Notes under the pieces: model-generated
The model's input: the letters and a program-made list of their open reading frames with translations, nothing else
Database searches by the model: none
What the model was told of the DNA's origin: nothing
Shown here: positions 54,217 through 63,380 of the stretch, in pieces
Layout: each line of letters begins with the position of its first letter
Position numbering within the stretch: the stretch's first letter is position 1
Program-made: the position numbers and the translations under genes
From: Planococcus chinensis
GTDB lineage: Bacteria; Bacillota; Bacilli; Bacillales_A; Planococcaceae
Reading direction: 5' to 3'
Length of the DNA stretch: 64,000 nt
Assembly (NCBI RefSeq): GCF_020071995.1
Contig: NZ_JABWTK010000002.1
Location: forward strand, 434,001 to 498,000

Positions 54217-55002
54217 CTAATTTTTCAATTTTGACAACAGCGGCCTCCCCTGGTTCCAGCCCACTTCCACCGGCATTCCGAAAAATGCCGAAAGCCCTTC
54301 ACTCGTCACGAGTTCGTCCGTATTGCCGGAAGCGAATACGGCTCCGTCTTTCAGCAGCAGGGTTTTATTGAACACCGGCAAAATCTCTTCGATATGATGC
54401 GTGACATAAATGATCGTCGGCGCATCCGGTTTCTTTGCAATGCCTTCAATCGCTTCAAGCAACATTTCCCGGGCAATAAAATCAAGTCCGTTGGTCGGCT
54501 CATCAAGCACCAATAGCGCAGGGTCTGCCATCAACGCACGCCCGATCAGCACCCGCTGGCGCTCCCCGTGCGACAAGGTTTCGTATTTCCGGTTTGCATA
54601 CTCCAGGCAGCCGAGCTCTTTTAATATCTCTACGCCTTTTCGGTCAATCGCTTCGGTCGTCTCTTCATACAGCCCGATTGATGCATAGGCGCCGCTCAAC
54701 ACCACTTCATAGGCATTGTCGTGCGGGCTGATTTTTTGCTGCAGCGACGATGACACAAAGCCGATCTGTTTGCGCAGCTTCTCGGACAGATAAGTTTTGC
54801 CGAACTCCAATCCAAGGACACTCACTTTCCCTTCCGTCGGGAACATATAGGCGTTAATCAAATCGAGAAGCGAGGTCTTGCCGGCGCCGTTCAGTCCGTA
54901 CAGCACCCAGTGCTCCCCTTTTTCCACTTGCCAGTTCACCTTGTCCAGCACAGTATTGCCGTCCCGGCGGCGTGTAACATTTTCCAGTTCCAATACTTTC
55001 AT
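54217..55002 (-). CDS. ABC transporter ATP-binding protein (YlmA-like)
   Basis: A single ABC ATPase domain of 261 residues: Walker A GLNGAGKTS, Q-loop region GFVSSSLQQKI, signature LSHGERQRVLIGRAL, Walker B LLVLDEPTNGLD and H-loop YVTHHIEEI. No permease is adjacent, as with B. subtilis YlmA. The frame continues back to 55284 through a 21-bp repeat array, but AAAGGGG 7 nt before the ATG at 55002 and the family N-terminus MKVLELENV show that the array is not part of the protein. Confidence 0.9.
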   Translation of the reverse strand: MKVLELENVTRRRDGNTVLDKVNWQVEKGEHWVLYGLNGAGKTSLLDLINAYMFPTEGKVSVLGLEFGKTYLSEKLRKQIGFVSSSLQQKISPHDNAYEVVLSGAYASIGLYEETTEAIDRKGVEILKELGCLEYANRKYETLSHGERQRVLIGRALMADPALLVLDEPTNGLDFIAREMLLEAIEGIAKKPDAPTIIYVTHHIEEILPVFNKTLLLKDGAVFASGNTDELVTSEGLSAFFGMPVEVGWNQGRPLLSKLKN

Positions 55003-55058
55003 CGTAGTGCCCCTTTCTGTTAAAAACCTTTGAAACAGATCAAAATCCGATTGGAAAA

Positions 55059-55116
55059 GCCCTTCGCTAAAGCGAAGGCCTCCTAAAACCCAACCCGCTT
55101 TTTGCTCAGGCAAAAA
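55059..55116. repeat. hairpin pair associated with 21-bp arrays (copy 2)
   Basis: Hairpin 1: CCTTCGCT (55061-55068), 2-nt loop, AGCGAAGG (55071-55078). Hairpin 2: GCTTTTTGC (55097-55105), 4-nt loop, GCAAAAA (55110-55116). Order and spacing match the pair at 45098-45158. Confidence 0.75.
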
Positions 55117-55133
55117 CCATCGGCCTAAATCTT

Positions 55134-55250
55134 TATCGGTGTTTCCAACTATCTCTATCGATGTTTTTCCGACTTTTATCGAAGTTTTTAAACTTTCTAT
55201 CGAAGTTTTTTCGGTTTCTATCGAAGTTTTCAAGTTTTCTATCGAAGTTC
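55134..55250. repeat. 21-bp tandem array C
   Basis: TATCG occurs at 55134, 55156, 55177, 55198, 55219 and 55240: six units, one step of 22 and four of exactly 21 bp. The typical unit is TTTCTATCGAAGTTTTCAAGT. Read on the minus strand it encodes a seven-residue repeat (KTSIESL-like), but it has no start or ribosome binding site of its own. Confidence 0.87.
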
Positions 55251-55300
55251 CCCCAAATCCGGCAGCCAATTCTCCGCTTTTCAATTCACCGAATAAGTAA

Positions 55301-55338
55301 ACGCCGCCTACAGAATCAATCCGATTCTGCAGGCGGCG
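55301..55338 (-). terminator. terminator of the oligoendopeptidase gene
   Basis: CGCCGCCT.CAGAATC / GATTCTG.AGGCGGCG stem with one mismatch, just past the pepF stop. Confidence 0.82.
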
Positions 55339-55344
55339 AAACTT

Positions 55345-57144
55345 TTACTTCACTGCAACTTCCGTCAGTTTCAAAAACTCCTCCACGTCTTTTACACACA
55401 CCGCAATCGCGTCTTCCCAGAAAGCCGCGTCTTCCAGATCAACACCCAAATGTTTCTGCGCCAGCCCTTCCACGGTCATGCGTCCCGTATCCCGCAGCAG
55501 CGCATTATAGGATTCCTCAAAAACGCCTTCGGCCTCCTGCGCCTTTGCGTAGATGCCTTGGCTGAAAAGATAGCCGAATGTATACGGGAAGTTGTAAAAC
55601 GGCACACCTGTGATATGGAAATGCAGCGTCGAGGCCCAAAACGTCGGACTGTAGCCGGCAAGTTCTTCGGCATATGCTTCTTTTTGTGCTTCCACTGCCA
55701 GCTCATTCAAGCGCTCCACTGACACAGCCCCGCTTTTCCGCTCTTCGTAAAAACGCTTTTCGAACAGGAAACGGGAATGGATGTTCATAAAGAACGCGAT
55801 GCTTCGCTTGATCTTATCTTCCAAAAGTGCAATTTTTTCTTCATCGGAAGAGGCATTTTTAACCGCCGCATCCGATACGACCATTTCAGCAAATGTCGAA
55901 GCGGTTTCAGCCACGTTCATAGCGTAGCGCTGGTTGAGCGCTTCCGTATCGTTCATGACGTGCTGGTGATAGGCGTGCCCCAATTCGTGCGCCAGCGTGG
56001 AAATATTTGTAGCCGATCCCGAGAACGTCATAAAGATGCGGGTCTGCTCGCTGTCCGGGAAACTGGTGCAGAAACCGCCAGGACGTTTGCCGGCCCGGTC
56101 TTCCGCTTCAATCCATCGCTTTTCAAACGCCATCTTTGAAAACTCGGCCATTTTTGGGCTGAACTTGCCGAACTGCTCCAGGATAAACGCCGCCGCTTCA
56201 TCGTACGTCACTTGTTGGGTTGACTTCGTCAGCGGCGCATTCACATCGTGCCATTCCAATTTCTCAAGGCCCAGAAGTTCCGCTTTCCGCCTCAAATACT
56301 GAATGAAGGGCGCTTTTTGCCCGGCGATGGCTTCCCACATGGTGTCCAAAGTTTTCTCGCTCATGCGGTTCAATTCGAGCGGTTCTTTCAAGACATTGTC
56401 CCAGCCGCGGTGCTTATAAGTCTGTAGGCGGAAGCCGGCGAGGTTATTCAAGGTTTCAGCGAAGAGATCCGCATCCTCCTGCCAGGCTGCGCTGATTTTG
56501 CCGGATACTTCTTTGCGCGCTTTGCGGTCAGGCGTACTTAATCGGTTTGCGGCCTGTCCCATCGACAGTTTTTTCACTTTGCCGTCTTCTATGTGTTCAA
56601 TGCTCATTTTGCCTACCAGGCTTGCATACATCTGGTTCCAGGCCGCGTAGCCGTTTACAGACAAATCATTGATCAGGATTTCCTGTTCAAGCGGCAGTTT
56701 TTCTTTCGCTTGCGCACGGCGTTCATTCAGTACAAAAGCAAGCGGCTCTAAGCTTGGCTGTTCGAGCATGCCTTCCCATACCGCGTCTTCCACTTGCAAA
56801 AACTTCTGGTCAAGCTTTGCCATGACCGACGCAAATGCAGCGCCCAGTTCACTCCGTTTCCCTGAAACAATTTTCGCATCATGGTCGGTGATGTCTTGAG
56901 CTGTCAGGCAGCTTGCAAACGCCCCGATTTCACGAAGCTGTTTGGTGGCGCTATCCAGCAGTTCCAAAGACAGCGACAAGTCCTGCACTTTTTCCGGTGA
57001 ATCCGGCGGAGCAAAAGCATCCACCAATTCTTTTAATTCGGTAAGATTTGCTTCGAATTTTCCTATGTACGTTTGCAATTCCGGCGAAGTGCTGCCGCCT
57101 TTGAAGATGGAGTCCAAATCCCATGTCAGTTCATATTGAGCCAT
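55345..57144 (-). CDS. M3-family oligoendopeptidase (PepF-like)
   Basis: A cytoplasmic zinc peptidase of 599 residues that degrades short peptides. The HExxH motif is in STLAHELGHAYHQHVM, with the third ligand Glu about 25 residues later in NVAETASTFAEMV. N-terminal YELTWDLDSIF and the C-terminal helical domain match the PepF/M3B group. AAGGGGAG precedes the ATG by about 10 nt. Confidence 0.94.
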   Translation of the reverse strand: MAQYELTWDLDSIFKGGSTSPELQTYIGKFEANLTELKELVDAFAPPDSPEKVQDLSLSLELLDSATKQLREIGAFASCLTAQDITDHDAKIVSGKRSELGAAFASVMAKLDQKFLQVEDAVWEGMLEQPSLEPLAFVLNERRAQAKEKLPLEQEILINDLSVNGYAAWNQMYASLVGKMSIEHIEDGKVKKLSMGQAANRLSTPDRKARKEVSGKISAAWQEDADLFAETLNNLAGFRLQTYKHRGWDNVLKEPLELNRMSEKTLDTMWEAIAGQKAPFIQYLRRKAELLGLEKLEWHDVNAPLTKSTQQVTYDEAAAFILEQFGKFSPKMAEFSKMAFEKRWIEAEDRAGKRPGGFCTSFPDSEQTRIFMTFSGSATNISTLAHELGHAYHQHVMNDTEALNQRYAMNVAETASTFAEMVVSDAAVKNASSDEEKIALLEDKIKRSIAFFMNIHSRFLFEKRFYEERKSGAVSVERLNELAVEAQKEAYAEELAGYSPTFWASTLHFHITGVPFYNFPYTFGYLFSQGIYAKAQEAEGVFEESYNALLRDTGRMTVEGLAQKHLGVDLEDAAFWEDAIAVCVKDVEEFLKLTEVAVK

Positions 57145-57306
57145 CTGTTTTTCTCTCCCCTTTGTTTACCAGTATCTCTTTATACTAGTTTAAAAATTCT
57201 CGCAATTCAAGTTATTGCGAAGCTCTTCACTTGAAAATCCGCTTTGGTAACTTACAGCACCAAAAAGCCGTTCCCAAAAAAAGATGAGAGCGGCTCCTTT
57301 GTCTTC

Positions 57307-57864
57307 TCAACGTATATCGATGTCCGATGCCCGGATTAAAAATCTGGAAAAATCGGCTTGTGTAATCGGCTCATCAGGTTTGAATGTGCTGTCCGGATAG
57401 CCATCAATCATCCTGTTCTTCGCTAGAGCCGAAATATAGTCTTTTGCCCAAGACGAAGAAACATCTGAGAAATGTCCATTGTCATTCCCACCCGGTTTAT
57501 AAGCAACTACTAAAACTTTTGCCATCTCTTCGCGGGTAAGCTGTTGTTCAGGCTTAAAAGAACCATTCCCGTAACCATGGAACAGCCCCGATTTCGTTAC
57601 AGCAGCGATGTAATTCTTGGCCCAATGAGATGAACGCACGTCCTGATAAGGAGGATCTGCTTCAGGAACCGGCAATTCGAGTGCTGCCGCAAACTGTTTC
57701 GCAGCCTCTGCACGTGTAATGTAGATTTTTAATATGAGGCTGCCGTTTTCATCTCCGACAGAAGCTTCTGCTTCCGGTGCAACAACTGAATAGACGGGTG
57801 AGTGCCAGTATAGAACAACAATGGGAATTAAGAGAATGACGATTCTGCGGGCTTGCGTCTTCAT
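57307..57864 (-). CDS. short secreted SLH-domain protein
   Basis: After a signal peptide (about 1-35) only SLH material remains. A partial first repeat lacks its front half (YITRAEAAKQFAAAL); then two complete repeats follow (SGLFHGYGNGSFKPEQQLTR and NRMIDGYPDSTFKPDEPITQ) and the protein ends with no effector domain, at 185 residues. It could be a cell-wall-binding fragment or a deletion product of a larger S-layer protein. AAGGAG is 9 nt before the ATG at 57864; the longer open frame to 57945 has no site. A weak hairpin lies downstream. Confidence 0.8.
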   Translation of the reverse strand: MKTQARRIVILLIPIVVLYWHSPVYSVVAPEAEASVGDENGSLILKIYITRAEAAKQFAAALELPVPEADPPYQDVRSSHWAKNYIAAVTKSGLFHGYGNGSFKPEQQLTREEMAKVLVVAYKPGGNDNGHFSDVSSSWAKDYISALAKNRMIDGYPDSTFKPDEPITQADFSRFLIRASDIDIR

Positions 57865-58164
57865 CAAAAGCCACTCCTTGAGTACCGGCAAAAACACTGC
57901 CGATGATGGCCATGCTTCTCGGAATTCCTGGCTACTTCCACTCAATCTTTCGACAGGGCACCTTTACTTATTAAATAAATGAATGGCCTCCTTCCTTTTA
58001 GAATTCCGAATGAAGAATTTCGCTGCACATCTATGTACGAACCAGTAAATCAAATTACTATTATTTTAACACAAATTTAATATTTTTATAGATTAATTCA
58101 AAATATTCTGATAACATATTTTTATACCTTACCAGACATTCTATTCATCAGGAGATGCATACAC

Positions 58165-58926
58165 ATGAAAAAAATAGCCAAATTTCTATTTGTCCTTTCG
58201 TTCTCTTTCTTCCTAGCCGGGTGGGCGCATTTGGAAAACTCAGCAACAGCTGCCCCTCATCCCAATTTTGTAAAAGACTTGCCGCCAGATCATTCGATGC
58301 AAGACTACCTCTTTTATTTGGCAGAAGACATCGATGCATTCTGGTCGCCAATTATGGTCGGGGACGGTTATGCCGACCCTGCCGTTACGTATTCCTTCCC
58401 CGCTCCCGGCGTGCCGGTTGCCACCAATTGTGCGATTGAAGAGCCGGCAGATTTCCCAGCACAAGCCTTTTACTGCGGCTTCGACGACCAGATTGTCATG
58501 ACCCAGGAAATGGCGCGGCAATTATGGGACGGCACCTACCGGACCAATTACGAGGCCCCTGTCACATACAAGGCCGGCGACTTTTCCGTCGCTTTCGTGA
58601 TGGCGCATGAATATGCCCATAACCTGCAAACTGAACTTGGCTGGCTGCCAGTTTACGAAGAAGAAGAACCGCTGGCCACATCCCGGAGCCTTGAGTTGAA
58701 TGCTGACTGCCTGGCCGGTGTCTGGGCGCGTTCCGTCAATGACCGCGGCCTTCTCGATGCGAGTGATCTCAACGAAGCGAAACGGACCTTAACCGACCTC
58801 GGACAGGACCCGAATGATCCGAATCCGACACACGGTACGCCGCAGGAACGGACCGAAGCGTTTCTCCTCGGCTATAACAGCGGCACGGCTCCGAGTTGCG
58901 ACCCTTATTTATTGAATCCATATTAA
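58165..58926 (+). CDS. secreted neutral zinc metallopeptidase (YpfJ-like)
   Basis: A signal peptide (about 1-30) is followed by a PF04228-type zinc peptidase domain. The zinc motif is AHEYAHN (HExxH), the third ligand is in LELNADCLAGVWA, and four Cys residues could form disulfides, in keeping with export. Its 253 residues are usual for the family. AGGAGA lies 9 nt before the ATG. It is monocistronic; a shared terminator separates it from nagB. Confidence 0.88.
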   Translation: MKKIAKFLFVLSFSFFLAGWAHLENSATAAPHPNFVKDLPPDHSMQDYLFYLAEDIDAFWSPIMVGDGYADPAVTYSFPAPGVPVATNCAIEEPADFPAQAFYCGFDDQIVMTQEMARQLWDGTYRTNYEAPVTYKAGDFSVAFVMAHEYAHNLQTELGWLPVYEEEEPLATSRSLELNADCLAGVWARSVNDRGLLDASDLNEAKRTLTDLGQDPNDPNPTHGTPQERTEAFLLGYNSGTAPSCDPYLLNPY

Positions 58927-58930
58927 GAAA

Positions 58931-58972
58931 GAACCGTGTGCCGGCTCCTCGATGAGCCAGTACACGGTTCTT
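58931..58972. terminator. bidirectional terminator, metallopeptidase / nagB
   Basis: GAACCGTGT.GCCGGCTC / GAGCC..ACACGGTTC stem with small mismatches, ending in a T run on the plus strand. Confidence 0.82.
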
Positions 58973-59710
58973 TTATGATTTAGACAAGGAAGGCTCAAGC
59001 GCCAGTTCATCCGCAATGATGGTTACATCCGGATGCGTCTGCAGGATCGATGCCGGAAAATCTTCCGTTACCTTACTATTTAACAAGCGGTGCAGTGCTT
59101 CCGCTTTTTGTTTGCCGGATACCAGCAAGAGGATTTTTTTGCTCGCCATAATCGAGGCAATCCCCATGCTGATCGCTTGCGTCGGCACTTCTTCAATCCC
59201 TGAGAAAAACCGGGCATTGGCGCGGCGCGTCGACTGCGAAAGCTCCACTATATGCGTCCGGCTTGAGAACGGTGTTCCCGGTTCGTTAAAGCCGATATGG
59301 CCATTCAAACCAAGGCCGAGCACCTGGATGTCGATGCCGCCCGCTTCCTCAATCTGCTTTTCGTATGCCAGGCAATCCTGCTCCAAATCCTCAGAATGAC
59401 CGTCCGGAAGATGAACCTGGTCCGCTCTAAGGTCGACATGGTCAAACAGCTTTTCCTTCATATATTGATGATAGCTGTTCACGTCGTCTTTTTTCAGCCC
59501 GACGTACTCATCCAGATTGAACGTCGTCACGTCCTGAAAAGACACCTTGCCTTGTTCGTATTCCTCTATTAAACAGCTATACAATTTTTCCGGTGTTGAT
59601 CCGGTCGCCAGTCCGATGACCGGATTCTGGTTCTCCCGAATATGGTCCACAAGCATGGAACACGCTTTTTTGCTCATTTCCTCGTAGTTATCCACTTTGA
59701 CAAGTTGCAA
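58973..59710 (-). CDS. nagB: glucosamine-6-phosphate deaminase
   Basis: Converts glucosamine-6-phosphate to fructose-6-phosphate and ammonia, the last step of amino-sugar breakdown. It has IGLATGSTPEKLYSCL, TFNLDEYVGL with the catalytic Asp, GLGLNGHIGFNEPG and the allosteric-type MGIASIMASKKILLLVSG. The frame is open to a GTG at 59719, which overlaps the GAGG site. The TTG at 59710 is spaced 8 nt from that site and gives the usual start (MQLVKVDNYEEMSKKA). It follows the RpiR regulator gene by 18 bp in one operon. Confidence 0.95.
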   Translation of the reverse strand: MQLVKVDNYEEMSKKACSMLVDHIRENQNPVIGLATGSTPEKLYSCLIEEYEQGKVSFQDVTTFNLDEYVGLKKDDVNSYHQYMKEKLFDHVDLRADQVHLPDGHSEDLEQDCLAYEKQIEEAGGIDIQVLGLGLNGHIGFNEPGTPFSSRTHIVELSQSTRRANARFFSGIEEVPTQAISMGIASIMASKKILLLVSGKQKAEALHRLLNSKVTEDFPASILQTHPDVTIIADELALEPSLSKS

Positions 59711-59728
59711 TTTTTCCACCTCGATCGA

Positions 59729-60568
59729 TTAATATAATTTGCTTGCAATATGCTCCGTGATTTCCCGCTTTACGCTATCGGCGCTTTCAAAATTGTTCAT
59801 CGTAAGACCCGTGCAAATCAAATCAATCAAATACAATTGGGCAATTTTCGATACAAGCGATCCGCTGTCCAAAGGGCTTTCTTTTGCTGATGACAACAGG
59901 ATATGGTCGGCGTATTTCGTCAACGGCGATTTCACATAAGTCGTCAGCGCGATGACGGTCGCTTTCTTTTCTTTGGCGATTTTCACCGCATCGACGATGT
60001 CTTTCGTGCTTCCCGTCAAACTGATGGCAACCACCACCGAATTTTCATTGAGTGACGATGCCCGCATGATCTGAAAATGCGAGTCGGTGATTACGCTGAC
60101 GTGTTTGCCGATGCGCATCAAGCGGTTTTGCATGTCGAGCCCGGCAATGCCGGATGAACCAATGCCGAAAATAACGACGTCCGGTGAATCGTTGATGGCT
60201 TGGATGCACTTTTCCAAAGTTTCAGCGTCGACGACGTCCGATGTATCATCGACCGCCTGGATGATATTGTTGCGGATGCGGTAAATAAAGGACTCGTCGT
60301 TTTCGGAGTGATCCGCTGCCGGTACTTCCTGGGCGAATAGGAACTTAAAGTCCTGGAACCCTTTAAAACCGAGTTTGCGGAAAAAGCGCAAAACAGTCGC
60401 TTCTGCAACGCCGCTCAGCTCCGACAATTCCGTCAATGAATGGTAGAGGACCTGGTTCGGGTTCGACAGGATGTATTCATAAATTTTGTGTTCGGATTTC
60501 GTGAAGTTATGCTTGTGCTGTTCCATTAATAGGGAAGGTTTCGGTCCAGCAATCGTTTTCGAATCCAT
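59729..60568 (-). CDS. MurR/RpiR-family transcriptional regulator
   Basis: An N-terminal HTH_6 domain (about 1-77: LSELSGVAEATVLRFFRKLGFKGFQDFK) is joined to a sugar-isomerase SIS domain (about 110-240: VVIFGIGSSGIAGLDMQNRL, VVVAISLTGSTKDIVDAV) that senses a phosphosugar. It very probably controls this amino-sugar operon. The frame is open to 60658, but a GGGGG site 7 nt before the ATG at 60568 sets the start. Confidence 0.93.
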   Translation of the reverse strand: MDSKTIAGPKPSLLMEQHKHNFTKSEHKIYEYILSNPNQVLYHSLTELSELSGVAEATVLRFFRKLGFKGFQDFKFLFAQEVPAADHSENDESFIYRIRNNIIQAVDDTSDVVDAETLEKCIQAINDSPDVVIFGIGSSGIAGLDMQNRLMRIGKHVSVITDSHFQIMRASSLNENSVVVAISLTGSTKDIVDAVKIAKEKKATVIALTTYVKSPLTKYADHILLSSAKESPLDSGSLVSKIAQLYLIDLICTGLTMNNFESADSVKREITEHIASKLY

Positions 60569-60703
60569 TTTATGGCCCCCAATCTGTGAAGTAGATAAAC
60601 GGTTAAACAGCTCCACTTTTCTGCGGTTTTCTCTGCTGTTCAACTCCAGATTTAACATTTCATATTTTATATACGCTTTGAATTAAAATTTCAATTCAAC
60701 TAC

Positions 60704-61612
60704 TTACTCAAGCTCATACTCATCCAAAAACTTCTTAGCGGCACCGAGCAGATTCGAATTGTTGTCGTGTTCGGCCATTTTGATCTGGAGGGATTGCCGG
60801 TGATTCGGCATGATTTTCTTTTCCAAAGAAGACAGGATGGCTTGCTGCAGGAAATCGCCTTGAGCGGAGATGCCGCCGCCGATGACGATAAGTTCCGGGT
60901 TAAACAGATGAACGAGTGTCTGTAGGCCGGTTGTGAGGTCATCCAGCCAATGTTCAAAAAGCTGGACGGCGTCCTGGTCCCCGCTTTTCACTCTTTCAAA
61001 AAATTCCTTTAGGTCTTGCCCTTCCCCGAATCGTGCGTTTACCAGCCTCTGTAGCGCCGAGCTCGAGGCATATTGCTCGTAGCAGCCTCTTTGTCCGCAT
61101 GTGCATGGTTGGCCGTTCGGGTACAAATTGATATGCCCGATTTCTCCGGCGGAAAAACGGGCGCCTGTATAAAGTTCACCGTTTAAAAACAAAGCGCCGC
61201 CGATGCCGGTCCCGATGGTCACACACAGAAAGTCTTTCGTTCCTCTGGCCGCCCCTTTCCAGTATTCCCCGAGGGCAGTGCAGTTGACGTCGTTTTCCGC
61301 TTGGACCGGCAGGCCGGTATGCGCGGAAATCCGTTGAGCAAGTTCAGTACCAGTATAGCCCGGCAAAGTGTCGGTTGCAAAAACGACCCGGCCATTGACG
61401 TTGTCGATCTGGCCGGCGGAGCTGATGGAGATGCCGTCCAGCTGAACTTTTCCCATCAACTCATCACAAAGGCGCTGCACTTTTGCGACGAGCGCTTCTC
61501 CGCCTTTAGCCGCTTCTGTCGGAACCGACCCATGAAATAAAAACGCACCCTCTTCATCCACCGCTGCATATTTGACGAAAGTGCCGCCAATATCAATTAC
61601 ACCAAGCTGCAT
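60704..61612 (-). CDS. ROK-family sugar kinase (probable N-acetylmannosamine kinase)
   Basis: An ATP-dependent sugar kinase of 302 residues. It has the phosphate motif DIGGTFVKYAAVD, the catalytic Asp in AENDVNCTALGE, GTGIGGALFLNG, the ROK zinc motif CTCGQRGCYEQYAS and the GEIGHINL His. ROK kinases act on glucose, ManNAc or GlcNAc; NagB and RpiR neighbours make an N-acetylhexosamine likely. AAGGGGAG is 6 nt before the ATG. Confidence 0.92.
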   Translation of the reverse strand: MQLGVIDIGGTFVKYAAVDEEGAFLFHGSVPTEAAKGGEALVAKVQRLCDELMGKVQLDGISISSAGQIDNVNGRVVFATDTLPGYTGTELAQRISAHTGLPVQAENDVNCTALGEYWKGAARGTKDFLCVTIGTGIGGALFLNGELYTGARFSAGEIGHINLYPNGQPCTCGQRGCYEQYASSSALQRLVNARFGEGQDLKEFFERVKSGDQDAVQLFEHWLDDLTTGLQTLVHLFNPELIVIGGGISAQGDFLQQAILSSLEKKIMPNHRQSLQIKMAEHDNNSNLLGAAKKFLDEYELE

Positions 61613-61637
61613 GTGATGCTCCCCTTTTCGTTATGAA

Positions 61638-61679
61638 TAAAAAGAGAAAAACCGCGTCGATGGGCTTTTCTCTTTTTGA
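61638..61679. terminator. terminator after the flavoprotein gene
   Basis: AAAAAGAGAAAA / TTTTTCTCTTTTT arms around a GC-rich centre, just past the stop. It may be partial, allowing readthrough to the kinase gene. Confidence 0.5.
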
Positions 61680-61689
61680 TTGCTTCTCT

Positions 61690-63363
61690 TTATTGGTTCA
61701 GGAATTCAAAAGACAGAGTTCCTGGTTTCGTTTCTGTGATAAACAGCCGTTTTGCGAATTCCGGATTTTCCTGCGGATGGTCTTCCCGGTAATGCGCACC
61801 GCGGCTTTCTTTCCGCTCAAGCATCGCCTGCAGCAGAAGCTGCGACAGTTTCAAGAAGTTCTTTGCCTTGATTGCCAGTTTCCGTGTGGCTTGCTGTTTG
61901 AAAAAGCTGGCGAGATCGAGCCCGTTTTCCAAAGCGTTGATTTCTTCCATAGCCGCAAGCAGCTGTTGTTCCGAACGGACAACGTTGCCGGCATACCACA
62001 TGATTTCGCGGACTTTGTCGACCGCCGCGTTGACTGCTTCCGCATCCGTGCAATTGCCTCGCGAGTCAAACAGCTGCTCCAACTGGACTTCAGCTTCCTC
62101 TAGCCCAATTTCGTACGGTTCCACTCTTTGCAAATAGCGGGAACAATCAGCGGCTGCCCGTTTCCCAAACACCATGCAGGCGCCCGTCGAATTGCCTCCG
62201 AGGCGGTTCGCACCTTCAATATTGCAGGAGAGTTCACCGATGGCATAAAGCCCGGGGACGCCGGAGCGTCCGTACGGATCGATGTAGACGCCGCCGTTGC
62301 TGGCATGCGCGAACGGCGCAATCCGGACTTCGTCCTCCACTAAATGGACGCCGTTTTCTTTCAGCCAATTCAAGTATACCGTATAAAACTCTTCGCCGTT
62401 TTCGTAGAGCTCCGGATCATACAACAGCTTAAAGCCTTGTTCGCTGCGGGTCTTGATGATTTCTTTCATCATCGCGATGTCCACCCATTTCGACTCGAGC
62501 GAATCGGTGAACGGGCCGTGTCCGCTGCGGATTTCCAGGCATTCTTTTCGGGACAGCCCTTCTGGAAGTGCCGGATCGAGCAAGCTTTCTCCGCTGTCTT
62601 TTACAATATCCCGGCAGTACATCAACGTGTGTTCGCCGAATAAGGTTTTGTAGCGCGGGGTCGTAATGCCCGGGATAAACTGGATGAACTCCATATTGAC
62701 AAGGCTCGCCCCGGCTTCAAGCGCCAACACATGGCCCGAACCGTCCACATCGTTCGGGTTCAGGTTGTGCTTGTACAGACTGCCGAAGCCGCCGGTCGCC
62801 AAAACAACCGCTTTGCATTCGACCGCAATCACTTCATTGTCCCGGTCGAGGAGGAGCGCACCTACAATGCGTTTTTCCTGCTGAATCAACGAAATGACTA
62901 CTGTCCGTTCCATGACGTTCAGCTTTTCATAGCCGGCAAAGATCTTCATGACGTTTTCCCGGATGCCGTCCCAGTTGCTGAGCAAATAAATGTCCCGTGG
63001 ATATTCGGCAAAGCAGGCTTTCCGCTCGCCTTCCAATTTTTTCGAAATGACGCCAATGTCGCTGTATTCTTTGACACGCTCCGCAATTTCCTCGACGTAC
63101 ACTTCGGCAAGGTCCTGCCGGTGCATCCCCCGGCTCGAAGTTTCGATATCCGCCATAAACACCTGTTTATCGCTTTGGTCTTTTGTCACCTGTGTGCCAA
63201 GCGACGCTTTTAGCGGATAAAAGCTCGAACCGGAAGCCAGCTTCATTTTCGTCACCATCAATACTTCGTGATTTTGGTCCGCCAGTTCTTTCGCCGCTTT
63301 GATGCCGGCCAAACCGCTTCCCACAACCAATACATCCGTCTTGATTTTTCGGTTAATGCGCAC
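61690..63363 (-). CDS. fumarate reductase/aspartate oxidase-like flavoprotein
   Basis: A 557-residue flavoenzyme with the FAD motif VLVVGSGLAGIKAAKELA, VVLATGGFGSLY, SGHVLALEAGASLVNMEF and the C-terminal ERKESRGAHYREDHPQ, the SdhA/FrdA/NadB family signature. Its setting between a sodium:solute symporter and a ROK kinase suggests it oxidises an unusual sugar acid or a sialic acid derivative; no nadA or nadC adjoins it, so it is not a typical NadB. Start: the GTG at 63363 has AGGAGA 7 nt upstream. The TTG at 63384, overlapping the symporter stop, lacks a site. Confidence 0.82.
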   Translation of the reverse strand: MRINRKIKTDVLVVGSGLAGIKAAKELADQNHEVLMVTKMKLASGSSFYPLKASLGTQVTKDQSDKQVFMADIETSSRGMHRQDLAEVYVEEIAERVKEYSDIGVISKKLEGERKACFAEYPRDIYLLSNWDGIRENVMKIFAGYEKLNVMERTVVISLIQQEKRIVGALLLDRDNEVIAVECKAVVLATGGFGSLYKHNLNPNDVDGSGHVLALEAGASLVNMEFIQFIPGITTPRYKTLFGEHTLMYCRDIVKDSGESLLDPALPEGLSRKECLEIRSGHGPFTDSLESKWVDIAMMKEIIKTRSEQGFKLLYDPELYENGEEFYTVYLNWLKENGVHLVEDEVRIAPFAHASNGGVYIDPYGRSGVPGLYAIGELSCNIEGANRLGGNSTGACMVFGKRAAADCSRYLQRVEPYEIGLEEAEVQLEQLFDSRGNCTDAEAVNAAVDKVREIMWYAGNVVRSEQQLLAAMEEINALENGLDLASFFKQQATRKLAIKAKNFLKLSQLLLQAMLERKESRGAHYREDHPQENPEFAKRLFITETKPGTLSFEFLNQ

Positions 63364-63380
63364 AGCTGATTCTCCTATTT

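Noticed and set aside
44961..55250. The 21-bp arrays as CRISPR arrays
   Set aside because: Units are contiguous and degenerate with no unique 30-40-bp spacers, and there are no cas genes.
61690..63363. The flavoprotein as NadB (L-aspartate oxidase)
   Set aside because: No nadA or nadC nearby; the operon is for sugar use. The family signature alone does not separate NadB from FrdA-like enzymes.
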